64,000 bases of DNA from Actinostola sp. cb2023 (lineage: Eukaryota; Cnidaria; Anthozoa; Actiniaria; Actinostolidae). Position 1 is the first letter of the stretch. The number at the start of each line of letters is the position of its first letter. The position numbers and the translations under genes are program-made. Where the stretch lies: assembly GCA_033675265.1 (NCBI GenBank), contig JAUJYZ010000208.1, positions 92,501-156,500 on the forward strand, in the 5' to 3' direction. The notes below the pieces were generated by a model. The model was not told the origin of the DNA and did no database searches. It worked only from the letters and a program-made list of their open reading frames with translations. This document shows positions 43,119-54,579 of the stretch, in pieces.

Positions 43119-43677
43119 GTGCTGGGTGGACAGCGGTCCTGCAGTGTTCAAGCACTGGGGTTGGGTTTCCTTGTGGAAGAAACGCTGAAAACGGAAAAAA
43201 GCGTAAATAGATTGATCGAATATTTAACAATTAGACTACGAGTTCGAGGTTTCTATGAGGCAATAGTCAACGAGGCGTGTAGCGCAGACAAACAACAGGC
43301 AATAATACGTCGAGAAACTCCTCCGAAACGAGCAAAACGCGACGACGAAGCGGCCATTTTGCCGGTTTGTTTACATCTACTCGGGGTCTATGAGCTGATA
43401 GACCACTAGTAGCGAACCAATCAGATTGCATGATTTGCGATAGACCACTGGATGGTTTATGCTAATAGCTGTAGACATCGAGCAGTTTCTCTTTACTCGA
43501 TCGAATGAGAGAAGAGAGAAAATAATCCAGAACGCGCTAGGATTGGGGCTGGGAGCCGGAGTAGTGGGTGGAAAGGACAACCAGGTTTTTAATGGCAATG
43601 ACCTAGCTTTCGGACCCATTGTCTATCTTCAGGGTCTGAATGAATGGTTTAAGAATCACGTCATCAAAACAAACTGA
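43119..43677 (+). other. Two short orphan ORFs, possibly relics of one coding sequence
   Basis: ORF 43,119-43,409 (96 residues; KSVNRLIEYLTIRLRVRGFY, RRETPPKRAKRDDEA) and ORF 43,459-43,677 (72 residues; IEQFLFTRSNERREKIIQNA, NGNDLAFGPIVYLQG) look protein-like in composition. They lie in different frames, separated by a TGATAGACCAC-type repeat fragment. I recognise neither. They may be two exons, a gene split by an insertion, or chance. Confidence 0.25.
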
Positions 43678-43813
43678 ACAGAACAAATAGCGCAACGCAA
43701 ACAAAAACAAACAAACAACGCCTAGCCCTTACTCTATCATGATTCCAACCTACAAAAACACTTTGACTTTAGAAAGAAAGTTGTCTGACGGTTCATGACA
43801 TCATTCGGAGTAA

Positions 43814-43863
43814 AAGCAATACAATACAATACAATACAATACAATACAATACAATACAATACT
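43814..43863. repeat. (CAATA)n pentanucleotide repeat
   Basis: About 10 units of AATAC/CAATA. Confidence 0.92.
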
Positions 43864-43903
43864 GATTTCTTCAGGATGCAAATGAATTCAACTAACAACA
43901 ATA

Positions 43904-44109
43904 AAGCCGCATCTATATATCTACACGAACAAGTTTTCCTTTGACAAGTTTTCCTTGACAAGGAAAAATTGGCGATGTTTTTGTCGTCTACACGAGCAAG
44001 TTTTCCTTGACAAAGAAAAAATTGGCGATGTTTTTGTCGTCTACACGAGCAAGTCTTCCCGGCTTCATGTTCCTTGTCAAGGAAAACTTGCTCGTGTAGA
44101 CGCGGCTTA
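43904..44109. mobile_element. Foldback with GTCTACACGAGCAAG(T)TTTCC words
   Basis: AAAGCCGCATCTATATATCT is answered by GTGTAGACGCGGCTT. Internally TACACGA(A/G)CAAGTTTTCC recurs three times and inverted once. It is a short non-autonomous element. Confidence 0.75.
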
Positions 44110-44319
44110 AAGCAATCAAAGCAGCAGCGTGTACATAAACTAGCGTTATAAATAAAGAAAATAGGCATCCTAAAAGGAAAGCCAAGATGTTAACTCTATG
44201 TGAAAACTCCCAAAAAGATCGAGCAGGTTACAAACATGGGACAAAAGCAACAAATATGTAATCGTAATAAAATAATGTAAATATGTTTAAGTTATTACAA
44301 GAGACAAGAGACCATTATA

Positions 44320-44324
<5 letters not shown>

Positions 44325-44358
<34 letters not shown>
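44325..44358. repeat. (ATT)n microsatellite left of palindrome
   Basis: About 12 units, directly abutting the palindrome. Confidence 0.9.
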
Positions 44359-44359
<1 letters not shown>

Positions 44360-44796
44360 GAATTGAAAGTATTTAACTTCGTCAGGCAAAAGAAATAGAC
44401 GACAAGCGTATATAGACGTTTCGCCGGTGAAGGCTTCATCAGTTGTATATTTTAAACTGAAAATCACTCTCTAAATAACTTACATTTGAATAGTGAAATA
44501 CCCAGTGGTATAGGTTGATTAAACAATGCTTAATAATTACAATACAGTAAATAGATATGGTGTCCTGGGAATAGTAATTACTATTCCCAGGACACCATAT
44601 CTATTTACTGTATTGTAATTATTAAGCATTGTTTAATCAACCTATACCACTGGGTATTTCACTATTCAAATGTAAGTTATTTAGAGAGTGATTTTCAGTT
44701 TAAAATATACAACTGATGAAGCCTTCACCGGCGAAACGTCTATATACGCTTGTCGTCTATTTCTTTTGCCTGACGAAGTTAAATACTTTCAATTCA
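44359..44796. repeat. Uninterrupted 437-bp palindrome
   Basis: Both arms (about 218 bp) read as exact reverse complements by eye, with no spacer (centre GGGAATAGTAATTACTATTC near 44,577). The ends are GAATTGAAAGTATTTAACTT and its complement. It is flanked by ATT arrays on both sides. A small relative lies at 51,100-51,182. It is either a recent foldback insertion or an assembly hairpin. Confidence 0.9.
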
Positions 44797-44830
44797 TTTA
44801 TTACCAGGCATGGCATCCAATAACTGTTCT

Positions 44831-44833
<3 letters not shown>

Positions 44834-44893
<60 letters not shown>
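44834..44893. repeat. (ATT)n microsatellite right of palindrome
   Basis: About 20 units with one break. Confidence 0.9.
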
Positions 44894-44895
<2 letters not shown>

Positions 44896-45000
44896 GTTAC
44901 TGTAACTGGGTATATTCTGTAAAGTTATGAACATGACACCGAGGCGCTACTTAAAGTAATTAAATTGAAATGAGTTTGAGTTGAGTGTGGATGTACAAAC

Positions 45001-45232
45001 CACAGGCAGCCCAACCATTGCTTCTGAGGCTACTTTAACATTATAATAAATAAAAATATACCGTTTGTATCAGTGTGCGCGCGTCTTTTCTTGATGGGTT
45101 TCCTGTGGTAGGGCGCGCGCGCAATACGTCCTAAGTCGGGTTCCCTGTGCGCGTCGCAAGACACGCCCGCACAACTGCAGTACTGCATTTGTGCGGGTAT
45201 AGCCTCAGAAGCCATGGTTGGGTTGCCAGTGT
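45001..45232. mobile_element. Foldback with CAGGCAGCCCAACCATTGCT arms
   Basis: CACAGGCAGCCCAACCATTG followed by CTTCTGAGGCTA is answered by TAGCCTCAGAAGCCATGG and TTGGGTTGCCAGTG. A (GCGC)-rich centre is present. It starts 18 bp beyond the exon 6 donor of the secreted-protein gene. Confidence 0.82.
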
Positions 45233-45250
45233 ACAAACTTGTTGACTCAC

Positions 45251-45411
45251 GCTTAAGACCTTTGGTGTTGGGTGTTCACATCTGGTACTATTGATATACC
45301 CAATAGTGTTCCATCCGAACCCATTCAGGCGGCCTCTGTTGTACAGAAGGAACACGGGGAAGAAATCATCACAGTCCATGTCCCTTGATATCTTGTACCA
45401 GTAATGCTGAC
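45251..45411 (-). CDS. Secreted protein exon 6
   Basis: 161 bases from GTGTAG to GTGAGT. They encode QHYWYKISRDMDCDDFFPVF, LLYNRGRLNGFGWNTIGYIN and STRCEHPTPKVLS. If the donor were not used, the frame would run 39 residues into the neighbouring foldback and stop at 45,131. Confidence 0.85.
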
Positions 45412-48400
45412 CTACACAGAAATTCCAACCATCATTGTTGTACGTCAAAGTCATTATTTACTTCGATAACGCAGGGAGTGGTTAATTGCCCAATCCCCCG
45501 AAACAGAGCTCATGTTTAATGCGCTCGAGGGTGCGCCACCGACTTTACCCCCTTCCTCCTTCAGAGGCGTTCCAATTTAGGAAATCCCCCCCCCCCCCCC
45601 CCCAAAAAAAACACAAATGTAAGCACGACCCTAGATGCAAAAACAGGCTAGATATCTGTCTACACACCCAGGTCCCTGAAGCTCGCAGCCGAAGGGGTCA
45701 TCGATCGAAGAACTGATTTAATAAGCATGACTCATACGACTCTAAAGAAATCATGGCAGTGGATAATATAAACTATATGTATAACAATCAATCCTCTTAC
45801 CCATCCAATAAAAACACCTTCCCTTTACCCAGCCTGTACCACCCAGCTTATCTTCCATATATGGAATCCTCATTAGGCTATTCCTTGATGCCCCCATTTG
45901 GATGACAAGCCTATCTCCAATGACGTCATCGTCGGGAGCGTTTCTTTTGCCGTTACAAATGGTTTCTGGGTTCACAAAGTAGGCCGTGATGACGTAATAA
46001 TCTCCCTCCAAAATCCAAGGGTCTTTTTTGGAGGAGACCACGGATTTAGGGACCTTTGAAGAAAAAGATGGCGTATCAGCATGCTTGACAGACAAAATCA
46101 ATAACTTTGAATTCCCTCTTTTCACTGCAGCGTATACACTGATTTTTCTCAATCACGAGACTCTGACAAAGTTGTGACCGCGCAGAGAATGATGGGAGTT
46201 AATGACCGTTTAGCGGGAATGCGATTTGTAATAGGCGACTTGCATGATGGCGTCACATACTAAGTACAAGTACCAGAATGCTTTGCCCATTTTCTTTTGT
46301 TAGATAATTAGCACCAATTGTCTTGCTATTCTCATGAGGGAATAAAAATCTGAATAAGAAAGAAAATTCCCAAAGCATTCTGGTACTTGTAGCAAAACAA
46401 TGTTACTTGTAGCAAAACAACGTCATCATGCAAGTCGCCTATTGCAAGTTTGATTTCAGACCAAAATTGCACGACACGAAGTTCAATTACCTATTAATCA
46501 TATTCATTTTGTAATCTTTTCAAATACACTCGTTATATTTAGGTGGTAAATTGTAAGAATATGAACAATTTTGATGCCTGAAATACAACTCTTTCATTCT
46601 AAATTACAAATTACTTTTTTTTGAAGAATCGTTCGAATTTAATAAAATTAGAGTTTCTGTGCGAAAATAAAATGAAATTTAAAAATGATGCAATTAATGA
46701 TTTAATCGCACCATTTTTAGCCAATCAGATCGCAGGATTTACTAATGATTTCAAAATGAATATGATAAACTGTGTAAACTTACTCCCATTTGAATGCCCG
46801 CGATCTTTCCACCAGAGTCGTACAGCGGCATCACGGTTCTGTCGTCATTCTTTATGTAGCGATTGCCAGTAAAGAAAGTATTTTCTGGAATAAAATAATA
46901 CTTCAGTTTCGAATTGTTTAGCACCGCTGTACTGCTTGACAAAAGACGCATGTATGCAGGGTTAGCCTCGAGTCAGTGTAAATTATTCACAAATACCAAC
47001 GAGAACGCGAACAAGTGTTGTTGACAGTGGACGATAGAACACCTCCAGTCAGAGAGTAACCCATGGAATTCAGTATAAAATAATGTTTCTATTGTCCGAT
47101 GTCAACAACATTTGTTCACGTTCTCGTTAGTATTAACTTACACTGACTCGAGGCTAACCCTGCATACATGCATCTGCAATCCATTCTTTACTTTCTCATC
47201 ACACATAATGCTTTGCGCCTTGGGGGGTAATACAAAAGAAAATGGTGTTGCATAATTACATGGTTGACAGAAAGCTCCCAAAAGTAGAGAATGATCGTTC
47301 CAAAGCATCCAATTCGGACTAGACGAGATCTCCAGTCCTTGCAGTTAGTTGAACTTATTATTATTAATTGTTAATTGCGCGGACTGGAAATCCCCGGTGT
47401 CTAGTCCTCATTGTTGGCTTGAAACATTACATGACTTCATATTCCATTTGTCGACTATTTCCAACACATTTCTACATTTTAAAACTCGCGCTAGCTTCTT
47501 TCAGTTATTCCTCTAATTACCTTGGCACGTGGTAATGTGTTGCCATCCATCCTCTTTGGCAGCTTTGGCGCTCAATGGAAGGTTGTCAAACTTCAGGAAA
47601 GTCACTACACACAAGTGAGGATTTAAGCTTTTATAGGATAACATTGACTTCGTCAGGAAGATGGAATATTATTTGAAAATCAGTTGCTTGTGTTGTAATT
47701 GTATTTGAAAACGAATTTATTTGAGAACGAACCGTTTTAACGCGTCCATTTTGGAAAGCGTTTTCGACAAAATCCGGAATGGTTTACGTGTAGCCTGAAG
47801 GACAACACGCGGAGGAAAACAAATTCGATTTCAAATAAAAACGTTTGATTCCGCCTACCTCTTAGATCGTCCCAGTCAGGAGCTGTAACAGGAAACAAAA
47901 CTTAACTTGTAAAAGGCTAACAAATGAGTCCCTAACTGACTGACTTGCTCTATAACCGATCGACCAGACTCATACACTCACTAACTCTAACAAGCGCCGA
48001 GAGAATTAAAAATGTAGAAACATTCCCGTGAAACATCTCTGCTTGCAGGGTAGTGTCCCTCCTATTGGCTATGCTAGTCCTTTTGTTCTCGCCCGCTCAG
48101 TGAGTTAATGATGATATACAGCTAATTCAGAAAACGTTGTCGGCGATCGACTTCAAGCCTACGCGACTAGAGCGAAAAGGAGTATGGGTAGATATGATAA
48201 TTCACTTGCATGCTTTTCGTAGTTGTTGACAATGGCAGGTGAATCTGTAAATGTATGCCTACGCGTTTTAAAAACAAGGAAACAGAAGCAGATATGATTC
48301 ATATTCCATGAGAGACGTTCCTTTTTGGTAGTGTATTTATAGACTCATTGATTTTTACCCATACTCCTTTTTGGCCGGTCTTGTCGCGTAGGCTTGAAGT

Positions 48401-50512
48401 CGATCACCGACAACGCTTTCTGAATTAGCCCAGCAACACACCACCAACATGGTCGATCGCTGCGTCTTTGTACTTTTTAAAAAAATATTGGAACTACGCT
48501 ACAGCAATTTAAAAAATGGTTGTCTTGTGAAAATTGAAAATTGAACAATGAATTGTAAAATTGCATCTCAAGTAGTTAATTTTGTGATCATTAATTTTTG
48601 TCACTATGGGAGAACGCAAGAGAAAATGAGGTAAGAGAAGGAATCTACCGTATTGGGGTCTTGACCCATCATGTGCCCCGTTAATTCTATTTTTAGAATC
48701 AATCTATCTTTAGAACGGAACGTGATTGGTCAGATCATATAAGGCGAGGTCGCGGAGGCCGTTACGCACGGTTTTGATATCAAAAGTCAAAATTGAACGA
48801 AGTCAAGCGAAGAAAATCTTCTCAACTTTCTCGAACATTTTACACATTTTTACTTCGAAAACTCAATAAAGGATTTTACCAAATTATCCTTTTGGGATTT
48901 GACTGAAATTATTGTGAATTTGGGACACTTGAGACGATTCTAAATAGAGGAAAACAGCTTCAGTTTGCCATGTCCTTCGACAGAGAAAACCGATAAGTGC
49001 AAGGAGTCGTTTTGTTGTACGGCCGGCGTCTTGTAGGACTGCAGATGGTTGAATTTAAATTTTTTCATGTCCACAATATGGCTGGTGCTTCAAGGTTTTG
49101 GTGATGTTGGCTCTTGTAAAGTTTCCTTCGTGTTTTCCAACCTGAGAATAACGCTTGGACTTCGTAATTGTTGAATACAAGTGCCGGTAAGACCACATTA
49201 ACTTTAGAGTTTGTTTTCGTGATTGCTTTGACTTTGATCGTTGTGTAGTTTATATTTGTAGCACCTTAATTTTGCTCAATTCGCCTGAGTATTCGTATAA
49301 AATCCTTCAATGAGTCTTAGATAATTAAATTGTGGCCTTTTCTCAGAGAGTTGACGATATTATTTCGCTCAGTTTTGTATTTGTATTCAGTGCAGACTTT
49401 GCATGTAAACATCATAGAAATCGTGCGACCACTGCTTTGTTATCTTGGAGCAGAAGCTGTGTAGTCTTTTGCTTTTCTTTTTACTGCGGTTCTCAGTATT
49501 ATGCGAACTCAGACATTCAAACAGTCGGCTGGAACTTGGTTTTTCGCTACCCGTCAATCAAATTCAAAACTCAAACGAATTCAAAACTAAATACATTCTT
49601 CGACCAAATGATAGTTAGCTCAAAATCATATTTGGTTTCCATTTGGTGGGTCTTCTGACTTATATTTTTAAGTTTACTGATTTTTTATGTCGATTGACGG
49701 TAGCGAAAAACCAAGTTCCAGCCGACTGCTTGAATGTCTGAGTTCGCATAATACTGAGAATCGCAGTAATGACAAAAAATAAAAAGTTTTTGAAAGGAAA
49801 AACCAAGGTAAGGTTGAGTATTTTAAAATTCTACAAGTCAAGAGTGGTTGCGCGGGCATGGTAACTAAAGCTAAAAATAGCTTCGATCTAAAAATAGAAT
49901 TAACGGGGCACATGATTCCTTCTCTTACCTCATTTTCTCTTGGAGAACGTGATTCCCAAGCGGCAGAAACCCGTGACTATTGTTGCTCTATGTCATAATG
50001 AACAATTATGGGGGAAAAATCGACAGGAAAAAAATTGGTATTTGGAAAATATCCGAGCATTTTCTAGTGAAATTGAGTTTTCCAAAATTGATTGCTACTC
50101 AAAAATGTAGCTGGCTTCCATTCCAAAAAAAATCTTCCAAATCCTCGAAAGCCAACGACGCATACTACGTCAAAAAATGTTGTCTTTATCACAATAAAAT
50201 TGTACTTTTTATGAAGTTTACGAATACCTGATTATCAAGATAAAAAATATCCGAAATCAGTTAAAGTTTTACAGCTCAAAACGGCCATTTAAAATGCGAC
50301 CATCGTTGAAACATTTCTACGTGCTAATAGATAAGATGTTTGTGCACAGGTCGGTTGATTGATACCTATAAGTACGTTGTAACGAAGATTTTCTAACGGA
50401 CCTGACTAACACTATACTATATGAACTAACGACAAACCTTACTTTGAGGTTTCGACCAAAGCCATGCATTTGCACCCACAACGAACGTCAGACAAAGTAG
50501 AACGACTTTCAT
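45251..50512 (-). CDS. Secreted protein of unrecognised family (6 exons, last exon not found)
   Basis: The exons are 50512-50443, 47882-47859, 47604-47521, 46884-46784, 46053-45801 and 45411-45251. All have AG/GT borders and matching phases, giving 231 residues. The product starts with a signal peptide (MKVVLLCLTFVVGANA, likely cut before WLW). The mature part contains VTFLKFDNLPLSAKAAKEDG, FFTGNRYIKNDDRTVMPLYD, SGGKIAGIQMG, ILEGDYYVITAYFVNPETIC, GDRLVIQMGAS, WVKGRCFYWMG, QHYWYKISRDMDCDDFFPVF and LLYNRGRLNGFGWN. This regular Cys/aromatic layout resembles uncharacterised secreted proteins of invertebrates (recollection, unverified). There is no membrane anchor. A short 3' exon after KVLS is expected but was not located. 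Two further signal exons lie upstream. Confidence 0.82.
45801..46053 (-). CDS. Secreted protein exon 5
   Basis: 253 bases from TTCAAAG to GTAAGA, phase 0 to phase 1. They encode KKDPWILEGDYYVITAYFVN, then DRLVIQMGASRNSLMRIPYM and GWVKGRCFYWMG. Confidence 0.88.
46222..46447. mobile_element. Foldback in intron 4 of the secreted-protein gene
   Basis: TAATAGGCGACTTGCATGATG and AAGTACCAGAATGCTTTG-type words are answered by CAAAGCATTCTGGTACTTGT and CATCATGCAAGTCGCCTATT. One arm has a local duplication of TACTTGTAGCAAAACAA. Confidence 0.82.
46784..46884 (-). CDS. Secreted protein exon 4
   Basis: From TATTCCAG to GTAAGT. It encodes ENTFFTGNRYIKNDDRTVMP, then LYDSGGKIAGIQMG. The foldback at 46,896 touches its acceptor region. 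Confidence 0.85.
46896..47170. mobile_element. Foldback, ACTTCAGTTTCGAATTG family
   Basis: The left arm includes ATACTTCAGTTTCGAATTG and GCATGTATGCAGGGTTAGCC; the right arm matches the inner part (GGCTAACCCTGCATACATGC) but lacks the outer end. It is the same family as 11,774. Its left end lies about 12 bp from the exon 4 acceptor. Confidence 0.8.
47317..47405. mobile_element. Short foldback (GGACTAGAC / GTCTAGTCC)
   Basis: CGGACTAGACGAGATCTCCA is answered by CGGACTGGAAATCCCCGGTG and CTAGTCC. It is about 90 bp long, with imperfect arms. Confidence 0.65.
47521..47604 (-). CDS. Secreted protein exon 3
   Basis: Eighty-four bases, phase 1/1, between TGTGTAG and GTAATT. They encode VTFLKFDNLPLSAKAAKEDG and WQHITTCQ. 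Confidence 0.8.
47859..47882 (-). CDS. Secreted protein exon 2 (24-bp micro-exon)
   Basis: The exon runs from TGTTACAG to GTAGGC. It is phase 1 at both ends and encodes (T)PDWDDLR. It is accepted because it links exons 1 and 3 in frame. Confidence 0.7.
48121..48429. mobile_element. Foldback, CTACGCGAC/CAAGCCTACGCGAC family
   Basis: GCTAATTCAGAAAACGTTGT and CGACTTCAAGCCTACGCGAC are answered by the reverse complement ending CTTTCTGAATTAGC. A sister lies at 60,990-61,268. Both keep an internal AGTATGGGTA / TACCCATACT boundary. Confidence 0.87.
48604..49945. mobile_element. 1.34-kb TIR element with nested foldback
   Basis: The outer arms are AGAGAAAATGAGGTAAGAGA (48,620) and its complement near 49,930, together with GGGGCACATGATTCCTTCTC. 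A second inverted repeat inside (about 49,483-49,772: GTCGGCTGGAACTTGGTTTT and its complement) may be a separate element or inner arms. No transposase ORF was recognised. Confidence 0.75.
50443..50512 (-). CDS. Secreted protein exon 1 (copy a), signal peptide
   Basis: Seventy bases: ATG, MKVVLLCLTFVVGANA, then WLWSKPQ and one base before GTAAGG (phase 1). It is the copy nearest the gene body. The first base of the split codon joins exon 2 to give TPDWDDLR. Confidence 0.85.
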
Positions 50513-50910
50513 GGCTGCACTAAGCTTGCTTCTTCGCTACCAAAGTTGCCGTAAACTATGACAACATGGCGAACTTCAAACTATGCATGACCGACGACCG
50601 TATCAGTGATGAATAAATTTTACGCTAGAATTTTAAGTCCGGTTTGTTTGCATAAATACGACAATCATTTTAAAACGGTCATTAGTATGTGTTTCTGAAG
50701 AATTATTGTTCGCTTGGGTTGCAGCAACATAATCGAAAATCCCTGATACAAATGATAAAGATGCAGCCGCCATGTTGGATTAACCAACTCCAATGACTCT
50801 GACATGCAATCCAATTCTCCTTCTCTCAAGGGGATGTAGTAATTTGCTAGCAGCTCCAAACCCATTCAGTAGTTAGCAGTTATTCTCAGTACTCCGATAT
50901 TCTGTTTATT

Positions 50911-51068
50911 ATATAATTATCGATGAAACATTGTGCTTTAAAAAAAAAAATTTTTACTTTACGATATGATATCTTCACATGTGAAGATAACATGTTATCT
51001 TCACGTGCGAAGATATCAATTTTTCGAAGGAGAGAAATATAGATATTTCATCAATAATTATATAATAA
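50911..51068. mobile_element. Small TIR element around GATATCTTCACATGTGAAG
   Basis: Ends ATTATATAATTATCGATGAAA / TTTCATCAATAATTATATAA enclose a second palindrome (GATATCTTCACATGTGAAG, CTTCACGTGCGAAGATATC). Confidence 0.8.
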
Positions 51069-51099
51069 AAACTATTATTATTTTTATTATTATTATTAT

Positions 51100-51290
<191 letters not shown>

Positions 51291-52616
51291 ATGCAGTTAC
51301 GATCTCAACGAGTAGTGCAGCGCTTTACACTTTGCAAGCGCTAGCGCGGTAACTAATTATGAAAGACCCGATATAAAAAGTGGATCAAGCTGGATCTTAA
51401 TTTGCTGCTTTGCAATCAATCCCTGGAGATTTAAAGTACAAAGACGCAGCAGCCATGTTGGTGGTAAGTTGGTGGTACAAACAAGATAAGCTAATGAGGA
51501 ATGCTTTGTTATCAGGATCCAACATGGCCGCCATATTTAGCGTCACATGCAATGTATACTGAAGTTGAAAAATCGAGTGCCATCTGAGTTTTTCATTGAT
51601 GCCCTCGGTCTAGCTTGAATTTCAATGTACGAGGTACTGTAATTTTCACAAACTCAGCAATGAAACGAACAATATAAACTTACGAGTGAATGTATGGGAT
51701 AAAGATGAAGTACTTTCACTCTTGCTAAGCCACGAACTGAGATAAATCAGTACACTTTCAGACAGAAATATTGCAAGGCCAAATGAAATTCTCTAGGAAA
51801 AGATTATTAACCTGAAGCAGTAAACACTTTGAAGTATTATACTAATGGTTGAGAAATCAATATACAAAGTCCTTTGAACATGACAATGTGCCCACCGTGA
51901 AGCTATTCTATCGAGTAGATCCAAGCCTGTGATCAGAACAGCGCTTTAGGAATCAACCTGCGTTTTCTGACCTAAAAAAAAGAAAGCCCATTTTTCAACT
52001 CGGGCTTTCCACAGAAACAAGAAGCCCGAGTAAATATTGTTCTTTTCCTCATTTCCCGACTTCCTAGATGTTGTAGATGCTCAGAATCTTTCATTTTTTT
52101 AACTGAGCCGAAAAACTCAGTGGTATGGAGAAGGTCCTCTCAAAATTACATAACGCAGCAAAAGAAAACTGGATTTTCCTCATGTTGTAGCTGAACAGAA
52201 TCATTCCCAAATTCATGTTTTATCTTAAAATTGAGATTTCCAAAGTCGAATGTAACTCGAAAAGTGTTGTCTTTGTCACAATAAAATCGCACTTTTAAAA
52301 AAATACCTGGTTATCAAGATGAAAAATCTCCGAAATCGTTTAAAGTTTTGCCGCTCAAACACTGATTTAAAACGAGACCCATCGTCCAAATAAATATACG
52401 CGCGGGCCACCTTAAACTCGCCTAAATTTGAAGGGAAATTAAACTGAAATTTCTAAGTTAAGATGCGAATATTTCTGCGTGCTAATGTAGACAAAGCTAA
52501 TTCACAAGATGTTTGTGCACAGGTCGGTCGATACCTATAAGTACGACGTTGTAGCGACGATTCTCTAACTGACCTGATTAACACTATTAATACTATGAAC
52601 TAATCACAAACCTTAC

Positions 52617-52686
52617 TTTGAGGTTTCGACCAAAGCCATGCGTTTGCACCCACAACGAGCGTCAGACAAAGTAGAACGACTTTCAT
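52617..52686 (-). CDS. Duplicate signal-peptide exon (copy b)
   Basis: Seventy bases encoding MKVVLLCLTLVVGANA and WLWSKPQ with an intact GTAAGG donor in phase 1. It differs from copy a by one residue (F to L). No body exons of its own lie before copy a, so if transcribed it would have to splice to the shared exon 2 at 47,882. Confidence 0.65.
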
Positions 52687-53279
52687 GGCTGCACCAAGCT
52701 TGCTTCTTCGCTACCAAAGTTGCCGTAAACTATGACAAAGCGAACTTCAAACCATGCATGACCGACCGTATGCATGGAATGAATAACTTTTCGCTATAAT
52801 TTTAAGCCCGGTTTGTTTGCATAATACGACAATCATTTTAAAACTCATTAGTTTTGTGTTTCTGAGGAATTATTATTCGCTTGGGTTGCAGCAACATAAT
52901 CGAAAATCCCTCAGATACAAACAACAAAGATGCAGCGGCCATGTTGGATTAACCAACTCTAATGACTCTGATGACATGCAATCCAATTCTCCTCTCGCGA
53001 GGGGTGTAATAATTTGCTAGCAGCTCCTGAAACCCACTCAGTAGTTAGCAATTATTCTGTACTCCGATCAGTTCGTTTATTTTTGCGTAATTCTCTTTTC
53101 ACGTGCTAATGAGCAGAGAAATAAAATAATTCAATATGCTAATGGTTATTTATTTTATTTTCACTTGAATGTACATTGTAGAGTGCAAACACTAAAACCG
53201 TGAAACAGTACAAACTATTTAGTGCTAAATAGCACCAATGGAACAATAGAAAACAAAAGACATTGCACTATTTAGTTAT

Positions 53280-53284
53280 TTTTA

Positions 53285-53367
<83 letters not shown>

Positions 53368-53372
53368 ATTAT
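53280..53372. repeat. (ATT)n microsatellite
   Basis: About 28 units next to block X, mirroring the array at 51,184-51,280. Confidence 0.92.
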
Positions 53373-53560
53373 TGTTTTTGAAATGCAGTTACGATCTCAA
53401 CGAGTAGTGCAGCTCTTTACACTTTGCAAGCGCTAGCGCGGTAACTGATTATGAAAGACCGGATATAAAAAGTGGATCAAGCTGGATCTTAATTTGCTGC
53501 TTTGCAACCAATCCCTGGAGATTTAAAGTACAAAGACGCAGCAGCCATGCTGGTGGTAAC

Positions 53561-54575
53561 AGGAGGGAAATTTGCACGAGCATGCGTTCGGCCGCTGAAC
53601 CGTAATGATCGCGGTAATCAATAACAGGAAAGTCCGTTTCAATACCACAAATTGCCCCAAAATTACTCAAAAAGCTTCATAAACTATCCAACTTTATTTC
53701 TAAGCATTTAATTTTAAGGTTTTAGGTTTCCAAACTCTCCTATAATTTCTTTTGAAGCGAAGCGATAAATTACACAGGCACCCCAAAAGGTAAATACAGG
53801 CCAAGGACCGTTGATACAACACTAAAATTGTGATTTTTGAACATTTCCCCATTTTTTAGATGAAAACCAAGTGCACACATTTAAAATATGTCTGATAAAC
53901 TTGCAATATTTATAGTAATTTCTTGGGAGATCGTTGATATATTTCAAACAGTAAAGCAAAACATGTTCAAAAATCGAGTAAAAAATATGTCATATTCCAC
54001 ACACATAGTTCACTTCATAAACCTCAGCCGATCTCAGTGATATGTTATGTTCTGCAACTAGTAACTGTGGAGTTATAAAAGATACCAAGACATTGTGAGA
54101 AATGCAATGCCAAATAGGTTTTTTGGGGGAGTAAAGTTATGTTAAATATGCATTTGGGCTCAACATGCCAAAGAAATCGGTCAAAAACACAATCTTCCCC
54201 ATTTTTGCCAATCAAAAATATTTTAGATAGCTATTTAGACAGCATAGCTTTTAATATTTCTGCTCACAAAACTTGGGAGATCTATAGTAGATTTCGAGTT
54301 AATGAAGCATCAAACTTGCTAATACAAGAAGTTTTATGAAAATATACTAGGTTTAAGACTCTATTCTATGAACGTTTCGTCTTCGATCTTCATCAAAGCT
54401 GTATATTCAAGCCACTATCACATGTTTACCTATCATCGTCCCTACTTATGTAGAAGCTTTTCTTCAGTTCTTGCAATAATTAAACGCGAAACCATTGCTG
54501 GTAAATACCAAGACGCCATTTTGGCAACACAGGGACGATCGCCTGCAGTGATAATAAAGTGCTTTAGAACAATCT
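53561..54575. other. Unique sequence between duplication copies
   Basis: AT-rich with short plus-strand ORFs only; no domain or splice pattern was recognised. Confidence 0.55.
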
Positions 54576-54579
54576 ATTA

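Larger units (their letters stand above)
51300..53560. repeat. Segmental duplication, middle copy with flank block
   Basis: Block X (ACGATCTCAACGAGTAGTGC onwards) lies at 51,300-51,465 and again at 53,390-53,555. Block Y (TTGAAAAATCGAGTGCCATC onwards) spans about 51,563-53,100 and recurs at 56,084-57,660 with small indels. The signal-exon part of Y also matches 50,230-50,890. The region behaves as three head-to-tail promoter/first-exon copies. Confidence 0.85.
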
